Assembly (NCBI GenBank): GCA_021521415.1
Contig: JAIQDT010001101.1
Location: forward strand, 1-64,000
Origin: Bidens hawaiensis
Taxonomy: Eukaryota; Streptophyta; Magnoliopsida; Asterales; Asteraceae
Reading direction: 5' to 3'
DNA: 64,000 bases
The notes beneath the pieces were generated by a model. The model saw nothing but the letters and a program-made list of their open reading frames with translations, was not told the origin of the DNA and searched no databases. The position numbers and the translations under genes are program-made. Each line of letters opens with the position of its first letter. Position 1 is the stretch's first letter. Shown one piece after another: positions 31,793 to 43,177 of the stretch.

Positions 31793-33444
31793 GTAAGCAA
31801 TGAAGGATATCAAAGACAAGGCCCGAGCCCACTTTTTTGTTTAGTGTTGATGTTTTTATGAACAACTTCTATGGTCTGTAATAAACAATAGTACTTAGGA
31901 TATAGAATCCATGATCCTTAAGACAATCCGCGGGGGTGACAAAGGTGGAGGGATCCTTTGTTTGTGGGGATGAAGCCTTTGTTTCCCCTGTTTTTAAATT
32001 TCCTGCACTTATGAACTGTTAGTAACTCCCACTTAACCCCCGTGGATGGTCCATCTTTCGTATGGTGAAGTCCGGGTTAAGAATTTTGGATAAGTCCTTG
32101 TGGCTTATCTTAATTAATATATAAATCTTTTGACTATTTTCTTGTTATTTACTTTCAAAATTTTGTTAGATATAACTTTAGCATATTTATAAGTTTAGAA
32201 AAATAATTTTAAGTAAAAGATTTACAGGATAAAAGATCCTTAAGAAAATAACTCAGGATAAGATATCCTTAAATAATAAATATTATGATAAAATATCTTT
32301 AATAGTTGATAAAATTTATATAAAATAATTCCCTCAAAGGGCAAATTTTAGGATAAAGTATCCTTAAAATAGATAAAAATCTTAGTAATCAAACAACTTT
32401 AAGAGAATAGCCTTGTAAACTGAAATATCCAAAATTATTGCAACAAATATCATACATAAGTTAACTAACAGAGATCATACCAGAAGGTCTTAAATAGACC
32501 TAAGTTACCAAAAGTATTGAACTCTTAATGATCCTTAAAGGAATAGCTTAAGGATCCGGGATCCTTAATTTCTTGATCTTCAGAAAGAACTTAGAAAATC
32601 TACTGCAAATAATTAGTAATATTAACTGGGATCAAACCCATTAAGCTGGTGACAAGCCCAAATAATCTGGGGACAAGCCCGTGTAACTAGGGACAAGCCC
32701 GTGTAACTGGGGACAAACCCGTGCAACTTGGCACAAGCCCAAAACTGGGGACAAGCCCAAATACGGATGTTAACTGGGGCATCGCCCAAACCGGGATTTA
32801 GCCCAAACGTGAGATAACGTGAAAACGTTATAAACCGGTGGTATGGTACGTCTACCATAAATCGTAGGATCCTTCATATAGCCGAAAACAACGAAATTGT
32901 CAACCACTAAACGTGTACTGGTCCCGCTGCCCCGGACTATACATCGGATAGCGTGCGTTACTGGCGATCGTGAGAAAGGTGAAAACCATTAAACCGTAGG
33001 GGATATGACCATCGGGGGTCATATCCAAACGTGGGCTAGGCCAAGGGAAATAAGATAGTACCTCAAATGTAAAGGAGGGGTGGCCAACCTCTTGAACATC
33101 AACTAAATTATTATAATCCTGCATGGTTATTCAAAACTTGGAAAAGATATAGTGTTAAGAATATATTATCCTTAAATTAACAGTGATAATTCAAAAAGAA
33201 TAACTGATCAGAAAGATGTTACCGATTTAAGGATCCTAGATCCTTTTTTGGATAATATATCCTCTCAGGATAGTGGATCCTGATCAGAAAAAATATTTCT
33301 TGAGGTGGATGGCATTCCATGCTCTTGGTAACCTGTTGCCTTCCATTGTAAGCAAATGATATGCCCCTTTTCTGCTTCCGACTCAATCTGATAAGGTCCT
33401 TCCCATATGGGCGCTAGCTTCCCATCAGCCGGATTTGTTGTGTT
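31793..33444. other. spacer between antisense gene and integrase of element 2, with short tandem repeats
   Basis: Non-coding. 32640-32770 holds about seven copies of a roughly 20-bp unit around CTGGGGACAAGCCCG. Much of the rest is threaded with AAGGATCCTTAA-type palindromes. The small minus-strand frames here are translated repeat. Confidence 0.6.
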
Positions 33445-35184
33445 TTAGAAGGCTTTCCTCAATACTAGATCTCCTTCTTGGAATCTTCTGATTCTGGTAT
33501 TTTTGTTGTATGCCCCAGCTACCCTCTGTTGATAGGCTGCCATCCTGATCTTGGCCAGGTCTCTGAGTTCTTCTACAATATCCAAGTCTTCAAGAAGGAT
33601 TTCTTCGTTGGCTTCAGGATCACGGATGCTCGTTCTTGCCGTAGGAACCACCATTTCTGTGGGAATTACTGCTTCTGATCCAAACACCAATGAGAAGGGT
33701 GTTTGGCTTGTTGCATTTTTAGGCGTAGTCCTATCTGCCCAAAGAACATAAGGAAGTTCTTCAGCCCATTTTCCTTTCTTGGATCCTAGCTTCTTCTTTA
33801 GATTGTTGATGATGATCTTGTTGCTAGACTCTGCTTGACCATTGGGTTGAGGATGAACTGGAGTGAAAGTAATCATTTTGATGCCCCAACTATCACAAAA
33901 GTTAGTGGTTCTATTCCCGATAAACTGGGAACCATTGTCACAAACAATTTCAGCAGGAATACCAAATCTAGTTATAATATTTCGTTTAATAAAAGATATT
34001 ACTTCCCTTTCTCGGACTTGTACGAATGCTTCTGCCTCAATCCATTTGGAGAAGTAGTCGGTCATAGCAAGCATAAAAACCTTTCCACCGGGTGCTTTTG
34101 GTAGCTTGCCCACAATATCCATACCCCATTTCATGAAGGGCCATGAAGAGGATATAGGATATAGAGGCTCCGCCGGCTGATGAAGGATGTTCGCGTGTCT
34201 TTGGCAAGCATCACATTTCCTCGAATACTTCACTGCATCCTTCTTCATTGTTGGCCAGAAGTATCCAGTTCTAAGTATTCTGGAAAATAATGCTCTTCCA
34301 CCTGTGTGATTGCCACAATCTCCTTCATGAAAATCCTTGAGTACTTCTTGGATCTCAGGATCCTCAATGCATCTCAAGTATGGACCTGCAAGAGATTTTC
34401 TATATACCATATCATTTAGCAAAATATATTGGGATACCTTGAGTTTGAAGGACTTGGGATTTTCTATGGCTGGAATTTCTCCAGTCTGAATATAGTTCTT
34501 GATAGGATGGATCCATGATCCTTTGTTGTTTGAGGATAAAGGATCCCAGAGCACGATTTCTTTATCATTCGTTATCTCCCTAACTTCCTGTTCTCCTATT
34601 GCTGGCGAGATAATGTGGATTATTGGGATCTTCAAATCCTCAGTAATCTTCAAATATGAGGCTAAGTTTGCCAAAGCGTCTGCCCCAGCGTTTTCTTCCC
34701 TCGGTACCTGTGTAATACTAAATATTTCGAAGGATTTCGATAACTCCTTCACAACATTTAAATATTTCATTAGTTTCTCACCTTTAACAGCATACGAGCC
34801 ATTAAAGTGGTTAGTTATCAATAAATAATCTACATAAACTTGAATATACCAGATCCTCATGCTTTTGGCTAATTGCAAACCTGCGATTAAAGCCTTGTAC
34901 TCAGCTTTATTGTTTATTGCCTGGAACTCACAAGCTATGGACTGGGGTAATATGTCCCCCTGTGGCGATTTCAGTAGGATCCCCAATCTTGTTTCTCTCA
35001 CGTTGGATGCTCCATCAGTGAAGAGTATCCAAGGATCCTTAGTCTTTTCCAGTTGTTGGACCTCCAAGTCAGCTTCTTTTTGTAGATTACTAGTGAAATC
35101 AGCCACAAAGTCCGCTAGTGCTTGATACTTGATTGCTGTTCTTGACTCGTATTGGATATCATATGCACTTAATTTTACAGCCAC
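33445..35184 (-). CDS. archaeal-type RNase H and integrase of Tat element 2
   Basis: A 579-residue open frame. About residues 50-180 form the second RNase H that marks the Tat lineage ([21 protein letters not shown], a VYVDYLLI strand and ADALANLAS). The integrase His/His/Cys/Cys finger follows (HEGDCGNH...CDACQRH) and the catalytic core ([24 protein letters not shown]) with its Asp-Asp-Glu set. The C-terminal module begins at [10 protein letters not shown] and is cut by a stop. It joins the element's DNA copy to host DNA. This is the best preserved enzyme part of the element and supplies what element 1 has lost. Confidence 0.88.
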   Translation of the reverse strand: MAVKLSAYDIQYESRTAIKYQALADFVADFTSNLQKEADLEVQQLEKTKDPWILFTDGASNVRETRLGILLKSPQGDILPQSIACEFQAINNKAEYKALIAGLQLAKSMRIWYIQVYVDYLLITNHFNGSYAVKGEKLMKYLNVVKELSKSFEIFSITQVPREENAGADALANLASYLKITEDLKIPIIHIISPAIGEQEVREITNDKEIVLWDPLSSNNKGSWIHPIKNYIQTGEIPAIENPKSFKLKVSQYILLNDMVYRKSLAGPYLRCIEDPEIQEVLKDFHEGDCGNHTGGRALFSRILRTGYFWPTMKKDAVKYSRKCDACQRHANILHQPAEPLYPISSSWPFMKWGMDIVGKLPKAPGGKVFMLAMTDYFSKWIEAEAFVQVREREVISFIKRNIITRFGIPAEIVCDNGSQFIGNRTTNFCDSWGIKMITFTPVHPQPNGQAESSNKIIINNLKKKLGSKKGKWAEELPYVLWADRTTPKNATSQTPFSLVFGSEAVIPTEMVVPTARTSIRDPEANEEILLEDLDIVEELRDLAKIRMAAYQQRVAGAYNKNTRIRRFQEGDLVLRKAF

Positions 35185-36565
35185 TTGGCCATTCTACCTG
35201 ATAACTCTGGTTTTCTAAGAACATTCTTTACAGGATAATTAGTTCTCAAAATAATAGGATGAGTGTCAAAATAATGTCTCAATTTAGTAGAAACCATAAT
35301 AAGTGCAAGAATTAATTTTTCTAGATGAGAATACCTGGCTTCCGCATCTAGAAGACTTTTACTTACATAGTAAACAGGATGTTGTTCACCTTCATGATCC
35401 TTTACCAAGACGACAGTCACTGCATTTCCTGAGACAATAAGATATAGATACAAGGATTCTCCGTCCACGGGCTTCATTAGAGCTGGAGCTGAGGATAAGT
35501 AATCCTTTAAGGCTGTAAGCGCAACTTCATGCTTCTCCGTCTATTCAAACTTCTTATTCTTCCTAAGGATGTCATAGAAGTCTTTGCACTTCTCGGAGGA
35601 TCTCGAAATGAACCTATTGAGAGTGGCTATCCTCCCTGTGAGCCTTTGGACATCCTTGGCGTTTGTAGGAGACTTCAAATTAAGGATGGCTTCAATCCGT
35701 TCGGGGCTTGCTTCAATTCCTCATTTGGTTACCATATATCCCATAAATTTTCCGGCCTTAACACCAAATGGCCTTTTGACGGATTCAATTTCATGTTATA
35801 ATGGTCAAGGATATTGATTGCTTCCTCGAGGTCTTTAAGGTAATCCTCAGCTTTCTTTGACTTCACCACCATATCATCTATGTAGACCTCCATGGTCTTC
35901 CCCAATTGATCCTTGAACATCATGTTGACTAGTCTTTGGTATGCTGCCCCTGCATTTCTTAGTCCAAACGGCATAGCAATATAACAGTATATGCCGGTTG
36001 GAGTCATGAATGTTGTATTCTCTTGATCAGATGGTTCCATCTGAATTTGTTGAAATCCAGAGAAAGCATCCATAAAAGTAAGCATTTCACGTCCTGCCGT
36101 TGCATCCACCATGGAATCTATATGTGGTAGTGGGAAAGGATCCTTGGGGCATGCCTTGTTTAAATCGGTAAAATCGACACACACCCTCCACTTTCCATTC
36201 TTTTTTGAAACAACAACCACATTAGCTAGCCATCGAGGATACTGAACCTCTCTGATCATACCGAACTTAAGAAGTTTTTCAAATTCTTCTTGTATGATCT
36301 TGTTCCTCTCAGGAGCGAATTTCCTTCGCTTATGATGGATGGGTTTAACAGAAAAATCAAGGCCGAGTTTATGAGTGATTACCTCTTTTGAAATACTTGT
36401 CATGTAAGAGTGCTTGAAGGCAAAGGTAGATCTTCTTCGCCCTAAGAAGGATATTATATCCTCCTCAATCTTACTGGGGATACTGGATCCTAGGAACACC
36501 TTTAATTCTGGATCCTCTGGGTCCAATGATACTTCTTTAAGGTCTTTCTCCCGAGCTTCCAGCAC
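35175..36565 (-). pseudogene. reverse transcriptase and RNase H of Tat element 2
   Basis: 36565-35729 reads a nearly full reverse transcriptase palm and fingers (VVVSKKNGKWRVCVDFTDLNKACPKD, TFMDAFSGFQQI, MPFGLRNAGAAYQRL, VYIDDMVVKS) and then goes out of frame after KLNPSK. RNase H resumes at 35477-35175 ([36 protein letters not shown]), with its first Asp region altered. At least two frame breaks separate the parts. Confidence 0.88.
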
Positions 36566-36589
36566 GTCCCTAGGATGTTGCTGTAGTTG

Positions 36590-37713
36590 CTATGCTATAG
36601 TTTGCTTGGCTGTTGGCTTCATTGATGAAGAATAATAATTCTTGGCCTCCGCTTGGTCACCAACTATCTCTACTACTCCCCAAGGAGTGGGTAACTTGAT
36701 GCATTGATGATAAGTTGAAGCTACTGCCTTCATCCCATGGAACCAGGGCCTACCTAAAATAACATTGCAACAGGAAAGGTTATCTATAACACAAAATTTT
36801 TGGTATGAATTTAACCCTTCTATGTAAATTGGGAGGTTGATGTCCCCCAATGTCTTCTTGAAATGTTCATCTTCTTGAGGACATCATGTTGGATAATGTT
36901 GACTGAGCTGCCACCGTCCACTAGGATCCTGCGTACATAATGGTTAGAGATAAATAAAGTAATAATCAAACCGTCATGATGAGGATCCTGAATGTTCAGC
37001 TTGTCTTCTTCATCGAAGAAGATTCTCTTGTCTGTTGTTAATGTGGTCGACACTATTGGATGATCCCCGTTATCCATCTTGATCTATTTGGCGAGTCTTT
37101 TTGCTGCAGAGAAAGAAGTTCCACATGTGTCTGAACCTCCAGATATGAAATTGACTGCTTGCACATCCAGCTTGTCCTGATGAGGATCCTGGATCCTTGA
37201 ATTGAAAAAGATTCTCTGATCAGTCACTTGAGTAGTGGGGATGAGCAGTCTTCTCTCATTATCCAACTCGAATTCTTCTACGGGACTTTCTTCTATGGCA
37301 CAAGAATCTTTAAATAATTCGTAGTCTCTGGAGACAAAGTTGATCACATGAGCATCTGGCGGTGGTGGTGTTGCTTTCTGTGGAAGATCTTCAGGATCCT
37401 GGATCTTGGATTTCTTTCTTCCTAAGAGTTCTTTAAAGTGACCCTTGCTCCGGAGGTATCCAATTTCCCTCATTAAGCCGATGCACTCGTCTGTCGTGTG
37501 GCCAAAATCTAAGGCGCACCACTTAGACTTGTCCTTGAAGCCGACAACCTTCTCATTCTTTCGGGGCCACCTTGCTTTTTCTCCCAGATCCTTCATGGCA
37601 CAGATCAAGCCATGAGTATCCACAGAGAAACAATAGTCGGGGATGCAAGGATAGTCTTCATCGTCATCTCCTTCTTCAACTGCCCATAATTCTGATTGTT
37701 GAACTTGGCGCAC
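36590..37713 (-). pseudogene. zinc knuckle and protease region of Tat element 2
   Basis: 37713-37084 carries a WCALDFGHTTDEC knuckle-like motif and an acidic linker. 37077-36820 carries the protease active site as LVDGGSSVNII. 36850-36590 carries the flap and C-terminal part (VILGRPWFHGMKAVASTYHQCIK). The three pieces lie in different frames, so the polyprotein is broken. Confidence 0.8.
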
Positions 37714-37852
37714 GGCTTCGAATTGTTGTTCCTATTCCAGGATCCTTTATTATTTTCGGGAGTTTCTTGTTTCGTTTGTCCCCCGAGACGATCCTGGATC
37801 TTTTTATCTTATTCTAATCGGATGTATCTTAATGCCCTGTTTCTGACTTCAT

Positions 37853-39373
37853 CTATGTCCTGCACGGAGTCATCACTAAATCATCATAAAAAGGGGAGCT
37901 CTTTTGAATTACCGTCTTGAATGCTTCAACAGCAGTAGTCATATCAAGGTTTGGGATTTCTAGAGCTTCCTTGCCGAACCTGGTAACGAAATCCCTAAGG
38001 GATTCATCACTAGGTTGGATAACACGATATAAATCACTGGTTAACCTCTCAAATTTCCGACTACAAGAAAATTGAGTGTTAAACAAATTAACTAAATGAG
38101 AGAAAGATGTAATCGAGAAAGGGGGGAGACTTAGCAGCCATTTCAGTGTAGCTCCCGTTAGTGTGGCTCCAAATCCTTTGCAAAGGCAAGCCTCCTTGAG
38201 TCTTTCAGGAACAGGATTAATTTCCATCCTTTCTCTATATTTGGCAACATGTTCCTCAGGATCAGTGCTCCCGTCATAAGTCTTCATGTTGGAAGTTTGG
38301 AACCGCTTCGGGATTTCTACATCACAGATTGGTGGAGCGAATCTGGATAACTTGTAACTTCCTTCCGGTATCTCAGGAATCGGACGTACCACCCCGGGAA
38401 CACTGGATATCATATTCTTGAGTTTTTGCAACTCCCTGGCCATTTCCTGGTTGATACCTGCATCCTGCATGAAACCATGGTTAGTGTCTAAGGATATAGG
38501 ATCATACCAGTTACCTCTCTGTTGGGTGAAGTTTGGCATCCCTGACGAGTATCTGGGATAAGAGGAGTCAGCAATCGGAATGGGTCCTCCAGAAGCTATG
38601 GTCTGCATGGGGATTATGTCCCCATCATGGACTTCGGAAGATCGTTGATGTTGGGATCCAAAGGATCCTTGATCCTGAAAGAAGGATCCTTGATAAGGAA
38701 TCCCGGAGGATCCTGGAGGAAGCATCCCTGATCCCCTTTGGAACAACGAGGAACTTTGCGTCGGTTGACCCATCGACCCATGGTTGAAGCTAGATGGTCC
38801 TTGCTGGAAGTCCGAGTATCCTTGGATCTGATGACCCATGGATCCCTGCTGGAGGATGGATGATCCTTGCTGAAAGGCTGAGGATCCTTGAGTCTGAGGA
38901 CCCATGGATCCTTGTTGAAGGATGGATGGTCCTCGCTGAAAGACTGAGGATCCTTGAGTCTGAGGACCCATGGATCCTTGTTGAAGGATGGATGATCCTT
39001 GCGGAAACTGTGCCAGGGATCCTGGACTTGTGAAATCCAACATCCTAGGCATCAGAGGGGTGAGATCCTCTGCCGGCCTCTTAGATTTCTTAATGTCTTC
39101 TATCTCGCGAAGGATCCTCTGGTTAGTCTTGTTCTGTTGCTCCATATATGCCTTAACCTGCGAAAACATAGATGAAACATCATTGTTAGTGTTAACCACC
39201 GGCGCAGCACCAGCGGTTTTTGAGCTCTGGAAGACTGGTAATTGCGTCTTGCTTCCAGTAGCAACAGTTCGTTGTGCTCCCGTGATTGGCGGAGGCATTG
39301 GTGGCAAGGTCCATGATGAGAGAGAAACCGATGATGGCATGGTTGATGAAGCAGAGGTTGATTGAGAGGCCAT
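37853..39373 (-). CDS. Gag of Tat element 2 with Q/G/S-rich tandem repeat
   Basis: 506 residues starting 66 bp inside the primer-binding site. Residues about 355-500 are the Retrotrans_gag domain (YDGSTDPEEHVAKYRERM, ATLKWLLSLPPFSITSF, LVNLFNTQF, RDFVTRFGKEAL). Residues 128-215 are four imperfect 22-residue repeats (SILQQGSMGPQTQGSSVFQRGP type), an uncharged Q/G/S-rich stretch unlike the Gag of element 1. The frame ends by a shift just after DDLVMTPC. Sequence downstream still reads as Gag in another frame (EVRNRALRYIRLE). Confidence 0.88.
   Translation of the reverse strand: MASQSTSASSTMPSSVSLSSWTLPPMPPPITGAQRTVATGSKTQLPVFQSSKTAGAAPVVNTNNDVSSMFSQVKAYMEQQNKTNQRILREIEDIKKSKRPAEDLTPLMPRMLDFTSPGSLAQFPQGSSILQQGSMGPQTQGSSVFQRGPSILQQGSMGPQTQGSSAFQQGSSILQQGSMGHQIQGYSDFQQGPSSFNHGSMGQPTQSSSLFQRGSGMLPPGSSGIPYQGSFFQDQGSFGSQHQRSSEVHDGDIIPMQTIASGGPIPIADSSYPRYSSGMPNFTQQRGNWYDPISLDTNHGFMQDAGINQEMARELQKLKNMISSVPGVVRPIPEIPEGSYKLSRFAPPICDVEIPKRFQTSNMKTYDGSTDPEEHVAKYRERMEINPVPERLKEACLCKGFGATLTGATLKWLLSLPPFSITSFSHLVNLFNTQFSCSRKFERLTSDLYRVIQPSDESLRDFVTRFGKEALEIPNLDMTTAVEAFKTVIQKSSPFYDDLVMTPCRT
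38729..38992 (-). repeat. 66-bp coding tandem repeat in Gag of element 2
   Basis: Four units of 22 codons. Each contains one or two GGATCC words that encode the Gly-Ser steps. The first two units are the most alike. Confidence 0.8.
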
Positions 39374-39438
39374 TGAAAGTAATATGGGTATGAAAATGTC
39401 GAGAGTCGATGGAAATGATATGGATTATAGAACCAATC

Positions 39439-39456
39439 GCCCCACGGTGGGCGCCA
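39439..39456 (-). promoter_or_regulatory. primer-binding site of Tat element 2
   Basis: On the minus strand TGGCGCCCACCGTGGGGC, three bases inside the 5' LTR. It shares TGGCGCC with element 1. Confidence 0.8.
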
Positions 39457-39459
39457 AAT

Positions 39460-40359
39460 TATTTTGGACAAAAATCTGCTAAGGATCAAGTATCCAAATT
39501 TGTAAATGTGAGGTAAGGTGCTAACTCGATAATAACTAATGTATAAGTGAAATCTTGTTGAACTCGGCGATGTGATTACGAGGGAGAAAGCCCTTAATCA
39601 AGATAGTCTTACTTCGGTCAAAACTTATCAAGGTAATCTTTGGTCGAATCTCTTCGGTCAAGGATTAACTAAGTAATCGTTGGTCGAATCTTTTCGGTCA
39701 AGGATCAACAAGGTAACCTTTGGTCAATGAGTATGTGATTATCTTGATCTCCGGCACAAAAAACCCCCGGACGATGAAACTATCACCGTCGTTTATATTA
39801 GATAAAAAGGGTGTTACAATCGTTGTGGAGTATATGATCGAGATTACAAAAGTAAGCTAGTGAATGGAGAGAATGTTTTTTTCTGCTCTAGTGTGTGATA
39901 GTACATGTGTGTTTTCTAGTCGATCATATCTCAATTAAATAAGAAAATATCACTAACAATATTCCCTAACTATCCGGAAGTCTTCCACTAGCCGCTTCAC
40001 GACCTTTGACCACGTGCCAATAGCCGTCCAGTAGCGAGATAAGCGGGAGAACGAGTCTTGTAGCCGTTGTTGATATTTAAACATCCATCTTCACATGAGT
40101 TCGTCCATTAACAGCTACGTTGAATTAGGATCCTGAATCCATGCTCCAGCTATAGAGTACTCTGTGAGGATAATTGATGCAAATATGTCTTAATGTTGCC
40201 ACACCTGTCTAACACATCATCATACTAAACGCAATCATTAGTAAACAAGTAATACTGAGGATCGTCGATCCTTTATATCCTGATACATATTTCAAGGATA
40301 AACTATCCATAAGATAGTTAAGGATAAAGGATCATCAGTATAAAATTCATGGCCTAACA
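39460..40359 (-). repeat. 5' LTR of Tat element 2
   Basis: 900 bp. The inner end reads TATTTTGG against TGTTTTGG in the other copy. It holds an extra segment near 39915 (TTCTAGTCGATCA) missing from the 3' LTR. Confidence 0.93.
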
Positions 40360-40364
40360 ATACT
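40360..40364. repeat. target site duplication of Tat element 2 (right)
   Basis: ATACT, identical to 29066-29070. Confidence 0.85.
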
Positions 40365-41347
40365 GTGATAACAAAAATAATTTAAAAATCTTAATAGAAC
40401 TAATGTTATCAAATATTGTGAGAATCATTACTCTCTTATTGAGTTTAGACCAATCGTAGTCACTGTGTGGGAAACGTCACCGTCTCCTATTCTAGTAGAT
40501 GGTTTCTTTCCTTCGCATAATCAATTTCTTCAATCAACGTATTTTCCACAATGTTATGAGAGTTTTCAAAGGCCAAAATGCCTCCAAAACACCGAGGGAA
40601 GTTATTCCCCAACGCTATGGGCCAAAACGCTGGTCACAACTTTTCACTACGCACGGTCTTATATATGGGCCGAGTGAAGGATCTTGACATGTATATGGCC
40701 CACTAGGTTTTACTTTCACTAATTTGAACCCACACTAATTTGTTTTCTTGCAATATTTCATGTAGACATAGGAAAAACCCATTTCCGGACCTGACTCAAA
40801 ACCGAACCAGTCCTACCTGACATACGGAACAATCCATGTTTCGGTTCCTCGGAAAAATGGTACCCAAACCCGACGCAGACCTGCCAGAACCAGTTTCACC
40901 TGTACCCCGCCTGGCCAAAACCCAATAAAAACCATGCAAATTCTCGAACATACCTTAAACCGGTTCCTACCCGACCCTTTTTTGACTTTTTTTGACCATA
41001 TCCGAAACCAATTCCTATCCAGTTTCTAAAAATATCCTATTTTTTATCTCTAAATCTCTAATTTTATTTATAACTTTATTTTACATAAATAATAATAATA
41101 ATAATGAAATTGATATATTCCTTAGAATGAAAGCAACTCAACATTGAAAAATAGGTTATCTTATTGACCGATAACATGAGTTACATGTGGAGAGTTGGCA
41201 CCGGGATTCATTAACCACTCAACTAGCCCAACCAACTCATTCAACGGTCCAACATTACTCACGTGAGGCGGTCTTGAAATCCAGATTTGCAGTCTAGTCC
41301 CCATTGTTTTGGAAGTTTGCACATACCCTTAAATGTAAAAACAGATT
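40365..41347. other. intergenic, no gene seen
   Basis: 40770-41050 is a degenerate ACCCG/AACCGG-rich stretch resembling the hAT-MITE interiors further right. No coding evidence. Confidence 0.5.
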
Positions 41348-41630
41348 TAAGGGGAGGAGGGGTGGTGGATGTGGTGTGATCACTCATCACACACCCCACC
41401 CAATTATATTATGCCACATCACCAACCCAAATTCCATCACATGTGATGGTTTTTTACTATGGGTGGTGGTGTGGTGTGATGGTGTGTGATGGAATTTTTT
41501 TTTATTTTTTTTTTGTAACTTTAAAAATTAAAACAATATTTAATAGAACTTAAAAATAAAAACAATAGTTTAATAGAACATAATTTAACTTAAAAATTTA
41601 TAAATAAAAAATAAAAGTTACAACGAACGT

Positions 41631-42876
41631 CTACTCTTCGTCTGAATCCGGAAATTCCAAACCTAAAGAACCTATATGCGCAACAAGATCCCATCTCAAC
41701 CGATGATGAATATCTTCATCCCGCAAGTCTAATTGGACATCATCGGGAACGGGAACATAAGTCGGAGGATCCGATACCCAATCTGAAGAAATTGCATTTC
41801 CATCTTCTTTTATTAACATATTGTGTAATATGATGCATGCATACACGTAGCTATAGATTGTGGTTTTTTCATTGCACGAACCGGTCGAATGAGTATGCAC
41901 CATCTACCCTTTAAAACACCGAAAGCTCTCTCGACATCTTTTCTTGCCGATTCTTGCAACTTCTTGAACGTCTTTTCATTGGTCTCGACAGGAAACGAAA
42001 AGGCTTTCACAAAAACAGACCATTGCGGGTAGATACTGTCGACAAGATAGTAGCCACGTCTGTAATATCTCTCGTTGACAAAGTACGGACAGAAAGGTGT
42101 GGTGCCATCTGTTACGCTCTGAAACAACGGTGATGTGTACAGAACAGTGATGTCGTTGTTTGAGCCGGGAACACCAAAATAAGAATGTCAAATCCATAAA
42201 TCATTTGACGCAACCGCTTCTAATGAGATGGTCGGTCGTTTGATATCACCCCTAACATACGCCCCTCGCAACTCCCGTGGACAATCCTCCATTCGATATG
42301 TGTACAATCGATGCTACCGAGCATCCCTGGAAAATGCCATCTAGCCTCGTGTGCGGCGTAAAGACGTGTAATGTCGTGTCTTGTTGGTTTTCGTAGAAAC
42401 TTTTTGGCATACAATTTTATAATCGCGTTACAAAAGAATTGTAGACATTCACGTGAAGTTCTCTCAGACATTTGTAAGTATTCTTCGAATTGGTCGGGTG
42501 GGTTACCTGTCGCTAGTTGACGAATAGCGGATGTGCATTTTTGAAGCGGCGTAAAACTTCGTTTGCCTCTCGCGTCGTAAGATTCTTGAAACCATTCTTC
42601 GTTTGCTTCGACGTCGGCTACAATCTTTAAGAATAAAGATTTCGGCAAACGAAAGAGTTCCCTAAACGTCTCGTCGTTGTACTTCGGCTCCTCCACAAAA
42701 TAGTCGTTCATTGGCACGTCGTGGGCATGTATACGATCACGCTCCACCACCTTTTTCTTTGGACGGCTCGGGCCTTCAAGTTCTTTGTATAGCAACGGGA
42801 ACCATTCGAGAATGTCATCGTCCGAAGACGAAGAGCTATCGGTGTCTAAGGGCATCGAGTGTTTCGGAAATTCCAT
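41631..42876 (-). pseudogene. PIF/Harbinger transposase (DDE_Tnp_4 / plant HARBI1-like)
   Basis: 42876-42220 gives the N-terminal part: an acidic serine tract, an NDYFVEEPKYNDETFRELFRL helix-turn region, and the first catalytic Asp in GSIDCTHIEW. 42127-41813 gives the second Asp (YYLVDSIYP) and the Glu (DVERAFGVLKGRW). 41903-41631 gives the C-terminus (ACIILHNMLI). The three pieces lie in different frames. One shift lies near the HGSCEGR block. A TGA at 42188-42190 replaces the expected Trp of the family's LWIWH motif. A dead transposase that is complete in extent. Confidence 0.9.
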
Positions 42877-42993
42877 ATTTTTTTTGTTGTGAATGAAGGG
42901 GAAGTTTGAGAGTGTTTTTGAGTTGGATTTGGTTTTGATTTGGATTTGGTTATGTTTTTGTTTTGGTTTTATATTGTTTTTTTTATTTAAACC

Positions 42994-43004
42994 CCCCCCC
43001 CCCC
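42994..43004. repeat. poly-C tract
   Basis: An uninterrupted run of C inside the Harbinger element, upstream of its transposase start. Confidence 0.8.
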
Positions 43005-43177
43005 AACGGCTAGATCCCCACCCAACGGCTACATTCCTTCTTGGAAATCACCCCCACCAAGCGTGATGGCCATCACACAAAATACCCGTTTTCGCGTGAC
43101 CATAGGACCGGCGGCGGTGTGGCTTTTCTCATCACGCGTGACGGGGAGGCCACCACGCACCGCCCCGTCCGCCCTAA

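Larger units (their letters stand above)
29071..40359 (-). mobile_element. Tat-lineage Ty3/Gypsy LTR retrotransposon (element 2)
   Basis: 11.3 kb on the minus strand with LTRs of 888 and 900 bp, a 5-bp target duplication, a primer-binding site and a purine tract. Minus-strand order is Gag, zinc knuckle, protease, reverse transcriptase, RNase H, archaeal-type RNase H and integrase. A decayed spliced gene on the opposite strand sits between integrase and 3' LTR. It belongs to the same lineage as element 1 but a clearly different family, since LTRs and coding sequences do not match. By eye the LTRs differ at roughly two dozen sites and one 13-bp-scale indel, so it is older than element 1. Coding regions carry many frameshifts and stops. 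The word GGATCC is strikingly common throughout. Confidence 0.93.
41351..43174 (-). mobile_element. PIF/Harbinger DNA transposon
   Basis: 1.82 kb flanked by TAA on both sides (41348-41350, 43175-43177), the preferred PIF/Harbinger target. Terminal inverted repeats: GGGGAGGAGGGGTGGTG at the left, and GGGCGGACGGGGCGGTG as the complement of the right end (14 of 17 match). It encodes a decayed transposase on the minus strand. The usual second, MYB-like ORF was not seen. Confidence 0.9.

Noticed and set aside
32622..32858. Cys/Trp-rich minus-strand frame
   Set aside because: Translated 20-bp tandem repeats in a spacer; periodicity matches the DNA repeat.
38533..39365. Plus-strand frames over Gag of element 2
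   Set aside because: Repetitive translations of the GGATCC-rich repeat complement, not a protein family.
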